The notes under the pieces: generated by a model | Told to the model about the DNA's origin: nothing | What the model saw: the letters and a program-made list of their open reading frames with translations, nothing else | The model's database searches: none | Source: Sepioteuthis lessoniana | Taxonomy: Eukaryota > Mollusca > Cephalopoda > Myopsida > Loliginidae | Direction of reading: 5' to 3' | DNA: 64,000 nucleotides | Assembly (NCBI GenBank): GCA_963585895.1 | Contig: OY757934.1 | Coordinates: forward strand, 34,145,268 to 34,209,267 | Position numbers and translations under genes: made by a program | In this document: positions 1 through 11,451 of the stretch, piece after piece | How positions within the stretch are numbered: position 1 is the first letter of the stretch | How the letters are laid out: each line of letters opens with the position of its first letter

Positions 1-133
1 CTTTTATGATGTGAAATAAAAGATGGTGAAAACTCATCAAGATATTATTTATTTGCCTTTAGCATCGGAAGACGTGGAGCAAGTAATGGAAATGATGAGA
101 GTCTTTGTTTATATTAGTGAAGGTAAGTAAGAT

Positions 134-168
134 GGTGTGTGTGTGTGTGTAAGTGTGTGTGTGTGTGT
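134..168. repeat. (TG)n microsatellite
   Basis: Two TG runs split by AAG. Confidence 0.9.
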
Positions 169-171
169 AAT

Positions 172-660
172 CGTTTATTATAATTGGTTCGTGACAAATG
201 AGTTACGTTCGATTGATCATTTGTAGACTTTTTCTTTCATTTTATTATATCACGAAGATGGCGAATTTTATTCGCCTATAAATGAACGTATGCATACATT
301 TGGTATTGTCCATGCTTTACCTCCACGTAAAGAAAGCGTATTGATAGAATCACTGAGAAAGAAACTTAGTATCACATAGAGATCAATAGAATTTCTAGGA
401 ATAACTAAAAATAACAAGAAGCAATCAATATATTCCGAGAATAAATTAAAATCAGAGATTTAAAAGTTATTAAACAATGAAAATAGAAGTAGACATGACA
501 CATAGACAAAAAGCGGAGTGTACAAAAGATAGTATAAGTTTTCATTCTAAAAGGGACATTCAATGAATAAAGTGAATTTTCAACAAAACGACTCAAATTT
601 CTCTAAAGAAAAAAAATTGCGTTATTTTTCACCATAATCCCTATTCTTTAAAATGCATTT
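172..660. other. No recognised feature
   Basis: AT-rich sequence with only short open frames. Confidence 0.6.
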
Positions 661-674
661 TCCTATTGAAAATG

Positions 675-1037
675 GCCCAGTCGGCTTGGGCTGCAGCGAT
701 TGACTGTATATCTGCAGAGGGGTAAGAATCCCCCTATGAGTGTCCTGGATATGACACTAAACAATCTAATGGTGAAGCTCCAGTAATGCAGGAGCTTTGG
801 GGAATACAGAGTACTCCTTCATTGCCATCGCCCCCAGGTCTACTCTGGTCCGGAGTGGTAGCACCTGATAGGCTCCAATTTATGGGTCAAATAGAACCGT
901 TTTGACATTTAAATTGTGTCTTTATGCTAAACTGAATTGCTTGAGATAGAACTGTTTTTGCCATTGAAACTGTGTATTTATGCTAAACTAAATTGTTTCA
1001 AATAAAAACTAAATTGTTTCAAATAAAACATGCCTCT
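675..1037 (+). mobile_element. Retroposon E1 (head plus short minisatellite)
   Basis: Head GCCCAGTCGGCTTGGGCTGC to CCAATTTATGGGTCAAATAG (about 220 bp), then two to three units like TGACATTTAAATTGTGTC..TATGCTAAACTGAATTG. The 3' tail seen in E3 and E5 is not present. Same family as copies at 39.4, 40.2, 49.1 and 63.1 kb. Confidence 0.8.
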
Positions 1038-1362
1038 TCGTAGATATGAAAGATTCTGTTAATTTCACATTGTTTGCATCTCTCAACAAAAATTTGATGA
1101 CAGACCTGGAGCACTCTGATTTGTTGCCATTTTGAATAGCCTCAAAACAAATATTTCAGCAAGATTAAAATAAGTTTTGCTTGAAATCAATCCTAAACAA
1201 TGCAGAGTTATTGGAATAAAATATATGAAACAAGTTTAATTTACTTTTGCTAAAAGTCATTATATTTATTGAATGGCCCTCGTATATCATTGCATCCAAG
1301 GAATAACAAGAGTGGTTGTAAAAGACCTGAGAGAAGATGAAGAGATGAGGTAGAGAGATTTG

Positions 1363-1475
<113 letters not shown>

Positions 1476-1859
1476 CAGTCCATGTTGTCAAGGTAAAAAA
1501 TAGGGAAAGACATCTGATCATCAGTGGAATCAAAATAACTATCGGTATTGATGATAATAATGATGATAATGATGATGACGTTACCTTCTTGCGAGATTTG
1601 TTCGCCCACTAAAATCTAAATATGGTTTCGTGTTACATTTTTTCTATTCGAAGGATTTAATAATGTCTAATATATTGATACGCATGCACATATATCATCT
1701 AGTACAAGAATAGCATACTTTTTCTTTACATTTTTATGGTAATGATTACGAGCAGATTAGATTTTATCTCAGGCCTTGTGCTATAACTAAGTAAAGCTTA
1801 GTACATAACCCTACAGGATTTTATCAGCTTTCCGTCTCACAAGTAGCATTCTTTAAATT

Positions 1860-1860
<1 letters not shown>

Positions 1861-1892
<32 letters not shown>
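1861..1892. repeat. (CT)n microsatellite
   Basis: Sixteen perfect CT units. Confidence 0.95.
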
Positions 1893-1894
<2 letters not shown>

Positions 1895-2846
1895 GACTTC
1901 TCAACTTTCAATTAGTTTGATTGCACTAGAACTGGTTTCAAATATAACTTTGTATATACAGAAGTGAATCAACAAAAGTGAACATTTTTAAAATTCCTTA
2001 CTCATTTCTATGCATCCTTGATTTGTGTAACAATTTTTCTTTTTTTCCCTTTATCATTTTCCTTTATTTGATCCCTTTCGTTAAGTTCCATTCACTGACT
2101 TGTATTAGTTTATCTTTTGCTTTGATTAGTTTTTTTTCTCTTTTTAACAATATATTCAGGAGGACTTATTTATCCGCGATAGTTCCGCAACCCGGAAATT
2201 GTGAAATCCGCAGATAATAACAAACTATATATGCTATGAATGTTTAAAAATTTTACCAGAAAATCGACATTTTGAAAATGTTATTAAAATTTTAAAATGA
2301 TTTGTTGTTTTTCGTTCTTAATTTAATTTGTAAACCAACAAATTTTTAATAATTCTAACGTAGGATTTCGACTGTTGTGAATCGTGAATCGACAAGAAAT
2401 AGATCACTACATCATTTTTGATGACAGCTAAGTCAAAATGAAAATAGGCATAGTTTGGGATTGGAAATTGATGCAAATCCACTCTATAGATTAAAGGTGT
2501 TGGACAAAAATATTTTAATAGTTAATGAAAGAAACATTTTTTTAAAAATTAATCTATCTTCTTCCCCATCAAACTCTAATGAATCAAATTTTGACGGCTT
2601 TTCAGGGAATTTTAATAGATTTTTTTTCTTTAAATTTTCAAAATAATTCTATTGAAAACTTATGACCTCTTATGTCTATATTTTACTCCTTTGAAATATA
2701 TTTTTCAAATTAGTTTTAGTTTGATAAAAAATTTGCTATTTGTTCAAACGGTGTATAAATGAACCTGCGGTTGGTGATTCTGCATAGATAAGACTTATCT
2801 GGAACTGAATAATTTTATTTAAAAAAAACCTTCTTTTCAGACAAAA

Positions 2847-2877
<31 letters not shown>

Positions 2878-3700
2878 GGAAAGAAAGATACTAATATTAT
2901 CAAATGTTAAAAACATTTTGCTTAAAACCAAGTAACATAAATATTTACAGAGAACCCTCCACCAGAAATTTATTCTAAAATGATGCTAAGAATCTAAAAA
3001 TGTAGATGGACAAGATTTTATCTACTAAGGTATATATGCAATGGATGGGGATTATCAATCGTTAAAAACTTAAGTGTTTAGACATTTTCGAACACAGTGC
3101 ATTAAAAACTAGAAATTCTGACACTGAATGACATTTCTGCTTTTAAAACGTGTTGCAATTATAATCTTGTTCTTAGGTTTATTTTTTGTTATTTGTGGGA
3201 AAATAGTTTAATTTTCTTTTACAAAACAGTTAATTAATTTTTCTGATTTCTTCCAATAATTCAGTTTAAAAGTCAATGTCTGCATTTCTGCAGGAAATTT
3301 AATCAATTATGTTCAGTTTGTTGTTTATCGAGACTAAAATGTTAAAAATTGAATTAAATTTTTCTGTCTTCTAGCTGTGGGAGAGGTGCGCTGAGATTCT
3401 GCTGGGGAGAAAATACATATTTTGAGTAAAAGTATCTCATGTCACCATATTTATCAACATATTCCAATAAGTTTTGGTGTAATGATAACTCGGAAGCGAG
3501 GAGGAGTGTTTTCGTGTTCATACTGTAGATGTGAAAACAGACTAACTGTACGCAGACGTGGTAAAGAAATCTCTGCCTGGCCAAAAAGAAAATGAATTAA
3601 AGCTGTGAAACGTATATGCAATATAATATATTCATCTGGCACAGTTAACGCATAGTTTCTCAAGTATACCCTTCTTGGTATAGCCGAGAACTTTTCACCA
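1893..3700. other. No gene recognised
   Basis: AT-rich sequence with T-rich runs, short frames and the GAAA run listed separately. Confidence 0.6.
2845..2888. repeat. (GAAA)n microsatellite
   Basis: Tetranucleotide run with a GGAA interruption. Confidence 0.9.
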
Positions 3701-3707
3701 CTATTAG

Positions 3708-3735
<28 letters not shown>
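3708..3735. repeat. (AC)n microsatellite
   Basis: Perfect AC run followed by GTGCGCGCG and TATATA. Confidence 0.9.
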
Positions 3736-3740
<5 letters not shown>

Positions 3741-3786
3741 GCGTATATATACATACAGATATGCAAATAAATAAGTAAGTAAGTAA

Positions 3787-4031
3787 GTTAGCGACCATAG
3801 TCGAGGGTGACCCGAAGGCTCCCTTTTCGATAGCTACTACACCAAGGTGTAGGGGAGGGCGCTACTCCATTTCCTGGATTGCTCCACTTTACCCTTGAAC
3901 CGTACCTTATAATGCTGAGTGTTAAGCAAGGTGGTATCAAGTTCCATTTTTAAAGTCTTTGGTATGACTCGACCTGGGATTGAACCCAGGTCTCCCGGGC
4001 CATTGGCGAACACTCTAACCGCTGGGCCAAA
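3787..4031 (-). mobile_element. SINE B1 (tRNA-derived)
   Basis: The minus-strand head TGGCCCAGCGGTTAGAGTGT (A box) is followed by GGGTTCAATCCCAGG (B box). The body carries GTGTAGTAGC, and the 3' end reads CCTTCGGGTCACCCTCGACT then a (TTAC)n tail (plus-strand AAGTAAGTAAGT at 3773-3787). Best preserved tRNA head in the window. Confidence 0.88.
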
Positions 4032-4213
4032 AATACTAAAAAATAATCTAAGTGGTGAAAAATATCGAAAAACAAAGTAATCCAAAGTTTTTCATATTAA
4101 CCTCTTCACTTTTGATTACTTTGCTTTTCAATATTTTTCTCCACATACAGATAGGTATGTATATGTGTGTGTATATGTGTGTGTATATGTATATATGTAT
4201 ATGTATGTGTATG

Positions 4214-5137
4214 TTTTACCAACTCTTTCTCTTATTTTCAGTTCAATAACATCCTTAAAATCTTAATATAGAATTTATTAACGCCATAATAAAATCAGTT
4301 TTATAGTTTGGACAACAAATTTACCGCATACATTGTGGACTCATAGGCGTAAAAATAATTGCTTAACGTCATCACAGGAATGATATATCATTTTTTTTAA
4401 AGCATGAATAGCCATAACCTTTGTCCAAATATTTCCCCAATTGGTTGTATCTATTAAGTGTCTATTAAGTGTGGTGCGTTTGAGAAGCTATGAATTTTGG
4501 AATTGTTTTAGAAGCAGAAAGTGTTAATAATAAACATTAAATGGACCAAGGAAAGAACACATATGATAAATTCTTTAATATTTGCCGATCCAAGGATGAA
4601 TGGAGCAGACATAGCCACAGGCTACAGAAGTTGATTCTTTTATTGAACTTACTTGCGGTGATGGAAGCTAAGTTGAAGAATAGAAATAGAAAAATGACCA
4701 AAGATCGATATCTTCTTTCATTTGCATACGACACTAATTCATTGTTTCCTCAGCCTAAAAGTACATGTGATTGGCCTTTTTGAAAAGATAAATTACGTTT
4801 TAATCTTGATGAGGAGCTTATGCTTACTCTTATTCAATAAACCCCTTATTGAAAGGGAAATTGGAAGATGGCTGAGCCGTGGGAGATTGTTTACGACAGA
4901 ACAAATAAATGAATAAATATTGGATCGGAAAACTCTAAAACATGAAGACAAAATGAGAAGAAATAGATTTCTCTAGAAAATTTTATAGACAAATGAAAAG
5001 AATCGCGAGTTAAATGATATAAGCATTGTAGCGCAGAGGACAGATGATGAGAGAAACCGAATCTCTATCAATATAAGGCAAAAAATTATATTAGAAAATA
5101 TATTATGACTATTAGGACAAAAATAATAAATGTCACA
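4214..5137. other. No gene recognised
   Basis: An 80-aa frame at 4541-4783 (MDQGKNTYDKFF...) matches nothing I know and has no supporting context. Confidence 0.5.
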
Positions 5138-5139
5138 TA

Positions 5140-5719
5140 CAGGATGTGGAAGCAAAATTTGGAATATTCTAGTATAATAATAAAAACTCAATTATAAAAC
5201 AAGATCAATTTTAATTCTAAAAAAAACAACAACAAAATAAGAAGATAGACACAAAACAGTAAATTTACTAGATATGACTGCCATTTTTTTTCCAATTATT
5301 GTATCAATACGCTTTTGAAACAATTTGCATGCCTTCAAAATAAATTCTTCCGACATTTTATACCATCCCTCCTCAATAGCAGTCTTAAGCGAACCAATAT
5401 TTCGATGTGAATTTGCATTTGTTTTGTTTTCTAAAACGCCCCATATTGCGTAATCAAGGGGATTAAGATCTTGGCTTGATGGAGGCCATAAAGAAATTCC
5501 AATTGTTTCGGCAATGTTTTTGGCTTGATTTCGGCAATAAGCAAATCATAGATTCTTTGTTGTTTCTTTACTTGCTCACTCATATTGGGCTGGATTTTAA
5601 AGAAAAAGTGCTTGAAAAATAGAGCTAATTACGAAAATTTAGATACCTCCTTTAAAAAAAATCGGGCTAATGAGACTAAAAAAAAAAAAAATGATTCCAT
5701 ATTTTGCTTCCGCACCCAG
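5140..5719 (-). mobile_element. Deleted Tc1/mariner-superfamily element
   Basis: Inverted ends CAGGATGTGGAAGCAAAATT (5140 on) and the complement of AATTTTGC-like sequence up to 5719 (reading CTGGGTGCGGAAGCAAAATA on the minus strand), with TA on both sides (5138-5139 and 5720-5721). At 580 bp it is less than half the length of a complete element. It holds the two extremities of a transposase gene fused by an internal deletion. Confidence 0.8.
5283..5583 (-). pseudogene. Transposase remnant of the 5140-5719 element
   Basis: The minus-strand start at 5583 reads MSEQVKKQQRIYDLLIAEIK. It then jumps, with a frame change, to SSQDLNPLDYAIWGVLENKT and EEGWYKMSEEFILKACKLF near the 3' end. DLNPLDYAIWG is the region around the third catalytic aspartate of Tc1/mariner/ITm transposases. 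The first two acidic residues are deleted. The family is near ITmD37E-type elements by recall. Confidence 0.7.
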
Positions 5720-5721
5720 TA

Positions 5722-7128
5722 AATGGTGAGAACTTTAACTTTAATGAGAAGTAGATATAGATTTTTTTCTGAAGAAGTACAAATATATAAATAACTAAGT
5801 TGGAGGATGATTCATTTAAAACTATTCAAATGACGGATATTTGTACATGTAAGGTTATCATATTTATATACAAACTAGAAACACTGCTAACGGAATGAAA
5901 AAGCAAAAATTCTTTGAAATTCTTTGAAACGCACACAGATCACTCAATCAAGATGACCTGATATTGTCATCGTGCATGAAAGGAAAAAATATATTGAATA
6001 GTTAGAAAAATAGAAGTAAGTTACAAAATGGTGGAATATGGAGGTGATAGTCGTATCAAACATTATTAAATGTAACTCTATTTCTTGATGATATTCATTT
6101 TAGGAAGATGGTTAAATCGAGCTTTATTCCAAAATTCGGATTAAAGTTTAAAATACCAAACTACAAAAATGAAATAAAACAAAACAAAAACCACAATTGA
6201 TTTTGTTCTATATAGTTAAACACGCAAATATCTATGTGTGTGTATATGTGTGTGTGTGAGTGTATGTGCTTGTGTGTATATGTGCGTGCGCGTGTGTGTG
6301 TAATTACATAATGATAGTATTCACTAAGTAGCTACGCATTTTGTAATAATTACAACAATAGGATTCATTATGCAATATATCAAATTATTTCCTTCATCAC
6401 GTGACACCCTCCATTAAATAAGTATGTTTTACATCTTTTATTTTTCAGGTTTCTGATTTTCTTCTGTTAACCATTTACGAAATCAGAACCTTGTAGATTT
6501 ATTGTATTTTCTTGAAATGGGATTTCACATCTGTCAAATGATAAATCGTTGACGTAACAACCATTTAAGTAAATCTATCAGAGACAGAGAAGCATTCTAG
6601 AAGTGATGATTGCACTCTCTTGTTCTGTTATTATGTTGGTTGTTAGGCGGATGACTCTATTAGTAAGAATTCTTTATAGCCGGAAAGACTGAGGGGGATT
6701 TAAAAAGCCGACAGCTTTCTGCAGCAATTTAATGTTATTAGTAACGTGGAAACCATTACACGTAGAAGAGAGTCAATCAACAATAATAGACAGCAGGAAG
6801 AAAGTAATAAGCACTGTCACTTGACAGTTCGAGGCAGTTTGGTGGTCGGGATTCGACCGACTTGCAGTAGTCTGTGTTAATATACAAGCCAAGATATCAA
6901 TTAGGTATTTTAAAGGCTCTACCCAACAATATTTCTGTCAGTAAAAAGTGTGTGTTTTCCAAATATTGTATACATTTCTGTGTTTCTATCCATCACAACC
7001 GAATACTAATCAGTGACGCAGAAAATTCTGCCTGTTTGAAACATCCTGGGATTTTAAGTCGGAAATAAACTTGAACTTGCTCCAATTCCAATTTTATTTA
7101 CTCCTTCGAACATTTGGACATGACAAAA
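5722..7128. other. No gene recognised; possible old LTR near 6610-7100
   Basis: 6610-7100 is less AT-rich and contains GGAAATAAACTTG, which could be an LTR polyadenylation region. Termini and duplication were not found. Confidence 0.35.
6231..6300. repeat. Imperfect (TG)n tract
   Basis: TG repeats with TATG and GCGC interruptions; a similar TATG-rich tract lies at 4155-4213. Confidence 0.85.
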
Positions 7129-7139
7129 CCCCGACGGAT

Positions 7140-7819
7140 CATATTTACCAACCCCTCCGCTCGGGCAGGATATGACACAAGGTCAATTTTTAAGCGGAGT
7201 TTAACAGGTTTGAATTCGGAGTTTTCCTTCTCCTAGACTAGTTGCCTTACCAAGGCTGAAGAACCAAGTCTGCCCTACTATTTACCCATAGCTGGAGGGA
7301 GAATAATTGGATTCATACCTTTCCCAAGGGTATTATGGACGCTAACTAAACGGCTGGAGAAGAAACTAGACGGCAACTACACAAGAATGTTGAGAGCAAT
7401 ATTGAACAAGTCCTGGCGACAACACCCCACGAGACACCAACTATACGGCCACTTGCCTCCCATTACGAAGACTATACAAGTTAGACGAACCAGACACGCA
7501 GGACACTGCTGGAGAAGCAAGGACGAGCTCATAAGTGATGTACTCCTATGGACCCCCACATATGGCCAAGCAAAAGCAGGACGACCAGCTCGAACTTACA
7601 TACAGCAGCTATGTGAGGACACAGGATGTAACCCTGAAGACCTGCCAGAGGCGATGAATGATAGGGAGAAGTGGCGAGAGAGGGTCAGGGATATCCGTGC
7701 TGGCGGCACGACATGATGATGATGATTAGTACTATGTGAAATGCAATCAGTCAGGTCCAGGATTTGAACTCGTGTCGCCGTGTCCATATCCTGCGACGAT
7801 AACCATTACACCACGGGCA
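7140..7819 (-). mobile_element. SINE A1, split by an RTE LINE
   Basis: The minus-strand head GGTGTAATGGTTATCGTC lies near 7812 and the 3' tail at 7140-7200. Target duplication CCCCGACGGAT at 7129-7139 and 7820-7830, perfect. The SINE body is interrupted at 7335-7726, between ...AAGGGTATTA and TTAGTACTATGTG, by an RTE-like LINE. Confidence 0.92.
7335..7726 (+). mobile_element. 5'-truncated RTE-like LINE inside SINE A1
   Basis: It encodes the RTE C-terminus (open frame 7387-7716, 109 aa): TRMLRAILNKSWRQHPTRHQ, LYGHLPPITKTIQVRRTRHA, GRPARTYIQQLCEDTG, WRERVRDIRAGGTT, then a stop and an (ATG)n tail. It is about 87% alike to 40961-41340 by eye. 5' truncation and a triplet tail are normal for target-primed insertion. 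Only a 3-4 bp duplication (TTA/ATTA) is visible. Confidence 0.88.
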
Positions 7820-7995
7820 CCCCGACGGATGCTTGTTGTAATGGCTGAATTGATAGAGTAAAGATTAGATTATTTGAGCAACAGTCGAAATGTTTCAATG
7901 ATTTAGTTATATTCCCTGAAATTTTTTTGAATGAGTGAAATGAATGAAAGACGTTGGCGATGATAGTATGAAGTAAATTGGTTGTAAGAATAAAG

Positions 7996-8285
7996 GTGCC
8001 CATGGTGTAATGGTTATCGTCATAGGAAATGGACACGGCGACACGAGTTGAAATCCTGGACGAGACTGATTGCATTTCACATAGCACTAATACCCTTGGG
8101 AAAGGTATGAATCCAATAATTCTCCCTCCAGCTTTGGATAAATAGTAGGGCAGACTAGGTTCTTCAGCATTGGTGAGGCAACTAGTCTAGGAGAAGGAAA
8201 TCTCTGAATTCAAACCTGTTAAACTCCGCTTAAAAACTGACCTTGTGTCATATCTTGCCCGAGCGGAGGGGTTGGTAAATAGGAT
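7996..8285 (+). mobile_element. SINE A2
   Basis: Complete plus-strand copy: head GTGCCCATGGTGTAATGGTT, central block ATACCCTTGGGAAAGGTATG, tail TTGCCCGAGCGGAGGGGTTG. Short target duplication GATAAAGG/AATAAAGG. It lies 175 bp from SINE A1 in opposite orientation. Confidence 0.88.
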
Positions 8286-8395
8286 AAAGGACGTCTTTTT
8301 TTTAAATTCTAGATGGAATATACTTTACCAAAATATGTTGATTACTTTAGTCTAGTTTTTCAAAACCTCACCGTTTTTTTTCATGAACAAAAATG

Positions 8396-8397
<2 letters not shown>

Positions 8398-8448
<51 letters not shown>
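8398..8448. repeat. (AC)n microsatellite
   Basis: About 24 AC units. Confidence 0.95.
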
Positions 8449-8719
8449 ACAGGATTATTTTTCTATTTAGTCATTGCAAACAGTTGTATTGAGCCAAATT
8501 TAATTTTCCTATCAGTTTGAGTTTTCACTCGAATGTATATAATAAAATATGGTTCTGAGAAATTTCAAAATAAATCCAGTAGAAATGGCATCCAGAATTC
8601 TCTACGGTATCGAATTCTTGAAAATTAGAAGTGTTTGTGAGACAGCATACCAAAATAATGATGTTCAAAACTTATGTTGACATGAAGGAAAGAAATAAAA
8701 TGATGCATGATATACAAAA

Positions 8720-8751
<32 letters not shown>

Positions 8752-9319
8752 AAAAAAGAAAAGTATATAAGTAGAAACAGAAAAAAGAGAGTCTCATACA
8801 TTTTCCAGATAGGTGAACACACTCGTGATTAAAGTGATTTAAGTAACTCGAGGTAGCTCCTACGCTGTATGAACATAGGAAGCTGTCCACTTGTATTCGT
8901 ATGTATGTTTATTGAAACTAATGCACCTTCATATTGTCAAGTTGTTGCAGTATGAAAAAAGAAAGCTCCCTCAAAGATCACCAAGGCAAATGGATTAGGA
9001 TTAAATCATAATATCCATAATATCCTTTAGCTTGTTTTAAGAAAAAATGGATGTTTTTAGCATGTGACTACAGATAAGGTGATTCAAACAACCAACGAGA
9101 ATATAAACATTATAAGAATTATTGAACGAAATATACAGGGTTTAGACAAAATAATGGAAACACCCAAAATCTTAGTATCATAATTTTGATACTCCTATAG
9201 AACCATCAAACGTTTGTTATTTTTTATTTTTGATTTATCATTAATTTTTCTCGTCTTATTTTACTAAAATTGTTTGTTTTATAAATATCATCAGAAGAAA
9301 TTAACCAAAATTCATTAAA

Positions 9320-9829
9320 ATGGCAGATCTTTCTGACTTTAAAAGAGGTCAAATCGTTGATGCTTGTATGGCAGGCGCTAGTGTTACAAAAAACCTTTGA
9401 ATTATTTAGTGCAGCAAGGAGTACTGTCTCGAAAGTAAGGACAGCATTTGAGAAATAAGAAAAAACCTTCTCACTGAAGCAAAACTCAGGAAGAAAGCGA
9501 AAGTTGTCTGATAGTAATTTACAAAGCTCTTTGCTTCGATATGGCACAAGGCCGAATGAATGGGGCGCCCAATGAGACTCGAACTCACTCGTGTAGCTTT
9601 GCTAGTATAGCTTGCTAACCGTTACACCACCAGAGGTGCCCTTGTCTGATAGAGACTATCTGAGTCTTACGCGGATTGTTGGGAAGGATCACAAGAATAC
9701 AGCTTCGAAAATTACAGCAGAGCTCAATGGCTATCTCGAGAACTCAGTTTCATCAAAAACTGTATGATGGAAGCTACACAAAGCCGGAATTCACGAGAGG
9801 ATTGCAATCAGAAAACCACATTAAAATAA
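9320..9829 (+). pseudogene. Tc1-like transposase, DNA-binding half only
   Basis: It starts MADLSDFKRGQIVDACMAGA at 9320, the first helix-turn-helix of Tc1 transposases, with a frameshift near 9400. After the SINE it resumes as DYLSLTRIVGKDHKNTASKI, the second helix-turn-helix region. The catalytic DDE domain is missing: soon after 9830 the sequence reaches the right TIR. It cannot be functional. Confidence 0.8.
9515..9641 (-). mobile_element. SINE D1, 127 bp, in the Tc1-like element
   Basis: Minus-strand head GGGCACCTCTGGTGGTGTAA (A box) and GAGTTCGAGTCTC (B box). A perfect 11-bp target duplication TTGTCTGATAG lies at 9504-9514 and 9642-9652. This copy defines the family length as 127 bp. 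Confidence 0.92.
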
Positions 9830-10073
9830 ATTTGTTTGAAATTTCCAGGTGTTTCCATTATTTTGTCCAACCTCAGTATTTCCTTATTCGTGAATTAGTA
9901 TAAAGTCGAGTACGCTATACTAAGCATTCAAGTGTGAAAATAAATAAAAAAAAAAACAAAAAAACAAAACAAAACAAAAAACAATAGATGACATTTACTC
10001 ATTGGTTTATGAAAAATGCATCCTTCCCTCCCCCTAAAACACAGATATAATAAAATGAATATATGTAATATGC

Positions 10074-10106
10074 GTGCGTGTATGTGTGTTTATGTGTGTG
10101 TGTGTT

Positions 10107-10141
<35 letters not shown>
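10074..10141. repeat. (TG)n microsatellite
   Basis: Imperfect then perfect TG run. Confidence 0.9.
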
Positions 10142-10143
<2 letters not shown>

Positions 10144-10560
10144 AAAATGTTCAAACATTCATATAGATTATCGTAGTCTCGTTATTCATAACAGTCATCT
10201 ATAGTTTCAAAGTTTAATTTGAAAATTTTGCCTTTAGTAAATGAACAATAAATCTATTTTCCATGAAAGCCATAACATATATCTGCTTTAAATAATTTTT
10301 CAGCTTAAATATTGCAAATGTCTGGTAAAATCTGTACAAATCTATTTGGAAAATTTGTATAGGTATTAAAGAATTCAGTCTTTGAAATTCCTAAAGTATA
10401 GGGTGTCTCAATATACCTGGGACCAATGTGACTGCTAATAATTCTACTACTAATAATGTGTTCTTTTTTGTTTCAGATTTGAAAATAGTATACAATTTCA
10501 ACTACTCATCCTCGATCACAATCACAAGAGAGGAAAAATATTTAGCGTCACTACTTATTT

Positions 10561-10831
10561 GGAGACAAAGATCATTCAAAACTGTCTCAAAATAGATGTA
10601 ACCCATTAATATCATATTGATTTGTTACTGATACAAGAAACTCAAAAAAGATTGCATGTCCTCGAAGCTGATATAATAATTAAAAAAAAAATTAATTTGA
10701 TGTCTCCGGCTCAAAGGATGCATTTTTTACTGGACGTGTTCCAAACGACAGGCATTGCGCTTGTCTCAGTAATAAATCATTATCATATTAATGGGTTGCA
10801 TCTATCTTGAGGAGTCAAATAATGATCTCCT
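10561..10831. repeat. Inverted repeat (MITE-like hairpin)
   Basis: Arms 10561-10630 and 10769-10831. The best part is ATAGATGTAACCCATTAATA against its inverted ATAGATGCAACCCATTAATA. About 138 bp between arms. No target duplication found. Confidence 0.75.
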
Positions 10832-11094
10832 TAAACAGAATGTAGTTGCAACTGGTAATTAGTTTTATGTTGCACCTATTGAAGGGCAGAAATCAATTTT
10901 ATTTTCATACCAAATTATTCGGTCTAATCCAAATGACTCGTAATTCCTTGCAATTTTGTTTATACTTTTAGTTTTATATAATTTTATGCTGTTTTCGACA
11001 ACATGAAAAATTAGGAAGAAAGTTATTCACACGTGAAAAGTTTGAAAATACAAGTTCACGTAAAAGATAAACACAGTGATTAGTAGGCGTTTAG

Positions 11095-11095
<1 letters not shown>

Positions 11096-11162
<67 letters not shown>
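11096..11162. repeat. (AT)n microsatellite
   Basis: About 33 AT units with one phase break, followed by poly(A) at 11173-11189. Confidence 0.95.
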
Positions 11163-11302
11163 CCGGTATAGTAAAAAAAAAAAAAAAAAGACCTAAAATG
11201 TTGGAAGAGAAAAATTGAAATAAATTCCATTTAATCGAGGAAAATGAGGAAAAAGACGAAGATGAGTGAGTGGAGAGGAATCGACTAGCAAAAGAGAAAA
11301 TT

Positions 11303-11305
<3 letters not shown>

Positions 11306-11338
<33 letters not shown>

Positions 11339-11391
11339 ATAACAAAACAGGGTATCGTAATAGGTAAAAAGTGTACCTTAACAGAAAAAAA

Positions 11392-11451
<60 letters not shown>
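11306..11451. repeat. (GAAA)n and (GA)n purine tract
   Basis: A GAAA run at 11306-11339 and GA runs at 11397-11451. Strong purine strand bias continues to about 11580 through A-rich runs. Confidence 0.9.

Larger units (their letters stand above)
9136..9876 (+). mobile_element. Deleted Tc1-like transposon
   Basis: Inverted ends: CAGGGTTTAGACAAAATAAT at 9136 and, on the minus strand from 9876, CTGAGGTTGGACAAAATAAT; both continue GGAAACAC. TA flanks at 9134-9135 and 9877-9878. It contains the transposase N-terminal region only and a later SINE D insertion (9515-9641). Confidence 0.85.

Noticed and set aside
3960-4031. Genuine tRNA gene on the minus strand
   Set aside because: A and B boxes are good but the cloverleaf continues into the SINE B body, and the same head recurs in three other SINE copies.
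4541-4783. Small host gene (80 aa)
   Set aside because: No recognised similarity, and overlapping frames of similar length exist on both strands.
10399-10440. Transposon TIR (GGGTGTCTCAATATACCTGG)
   Set aside because: Looks like a Tc1/mariner end, but no inverted partner was found within several kb.
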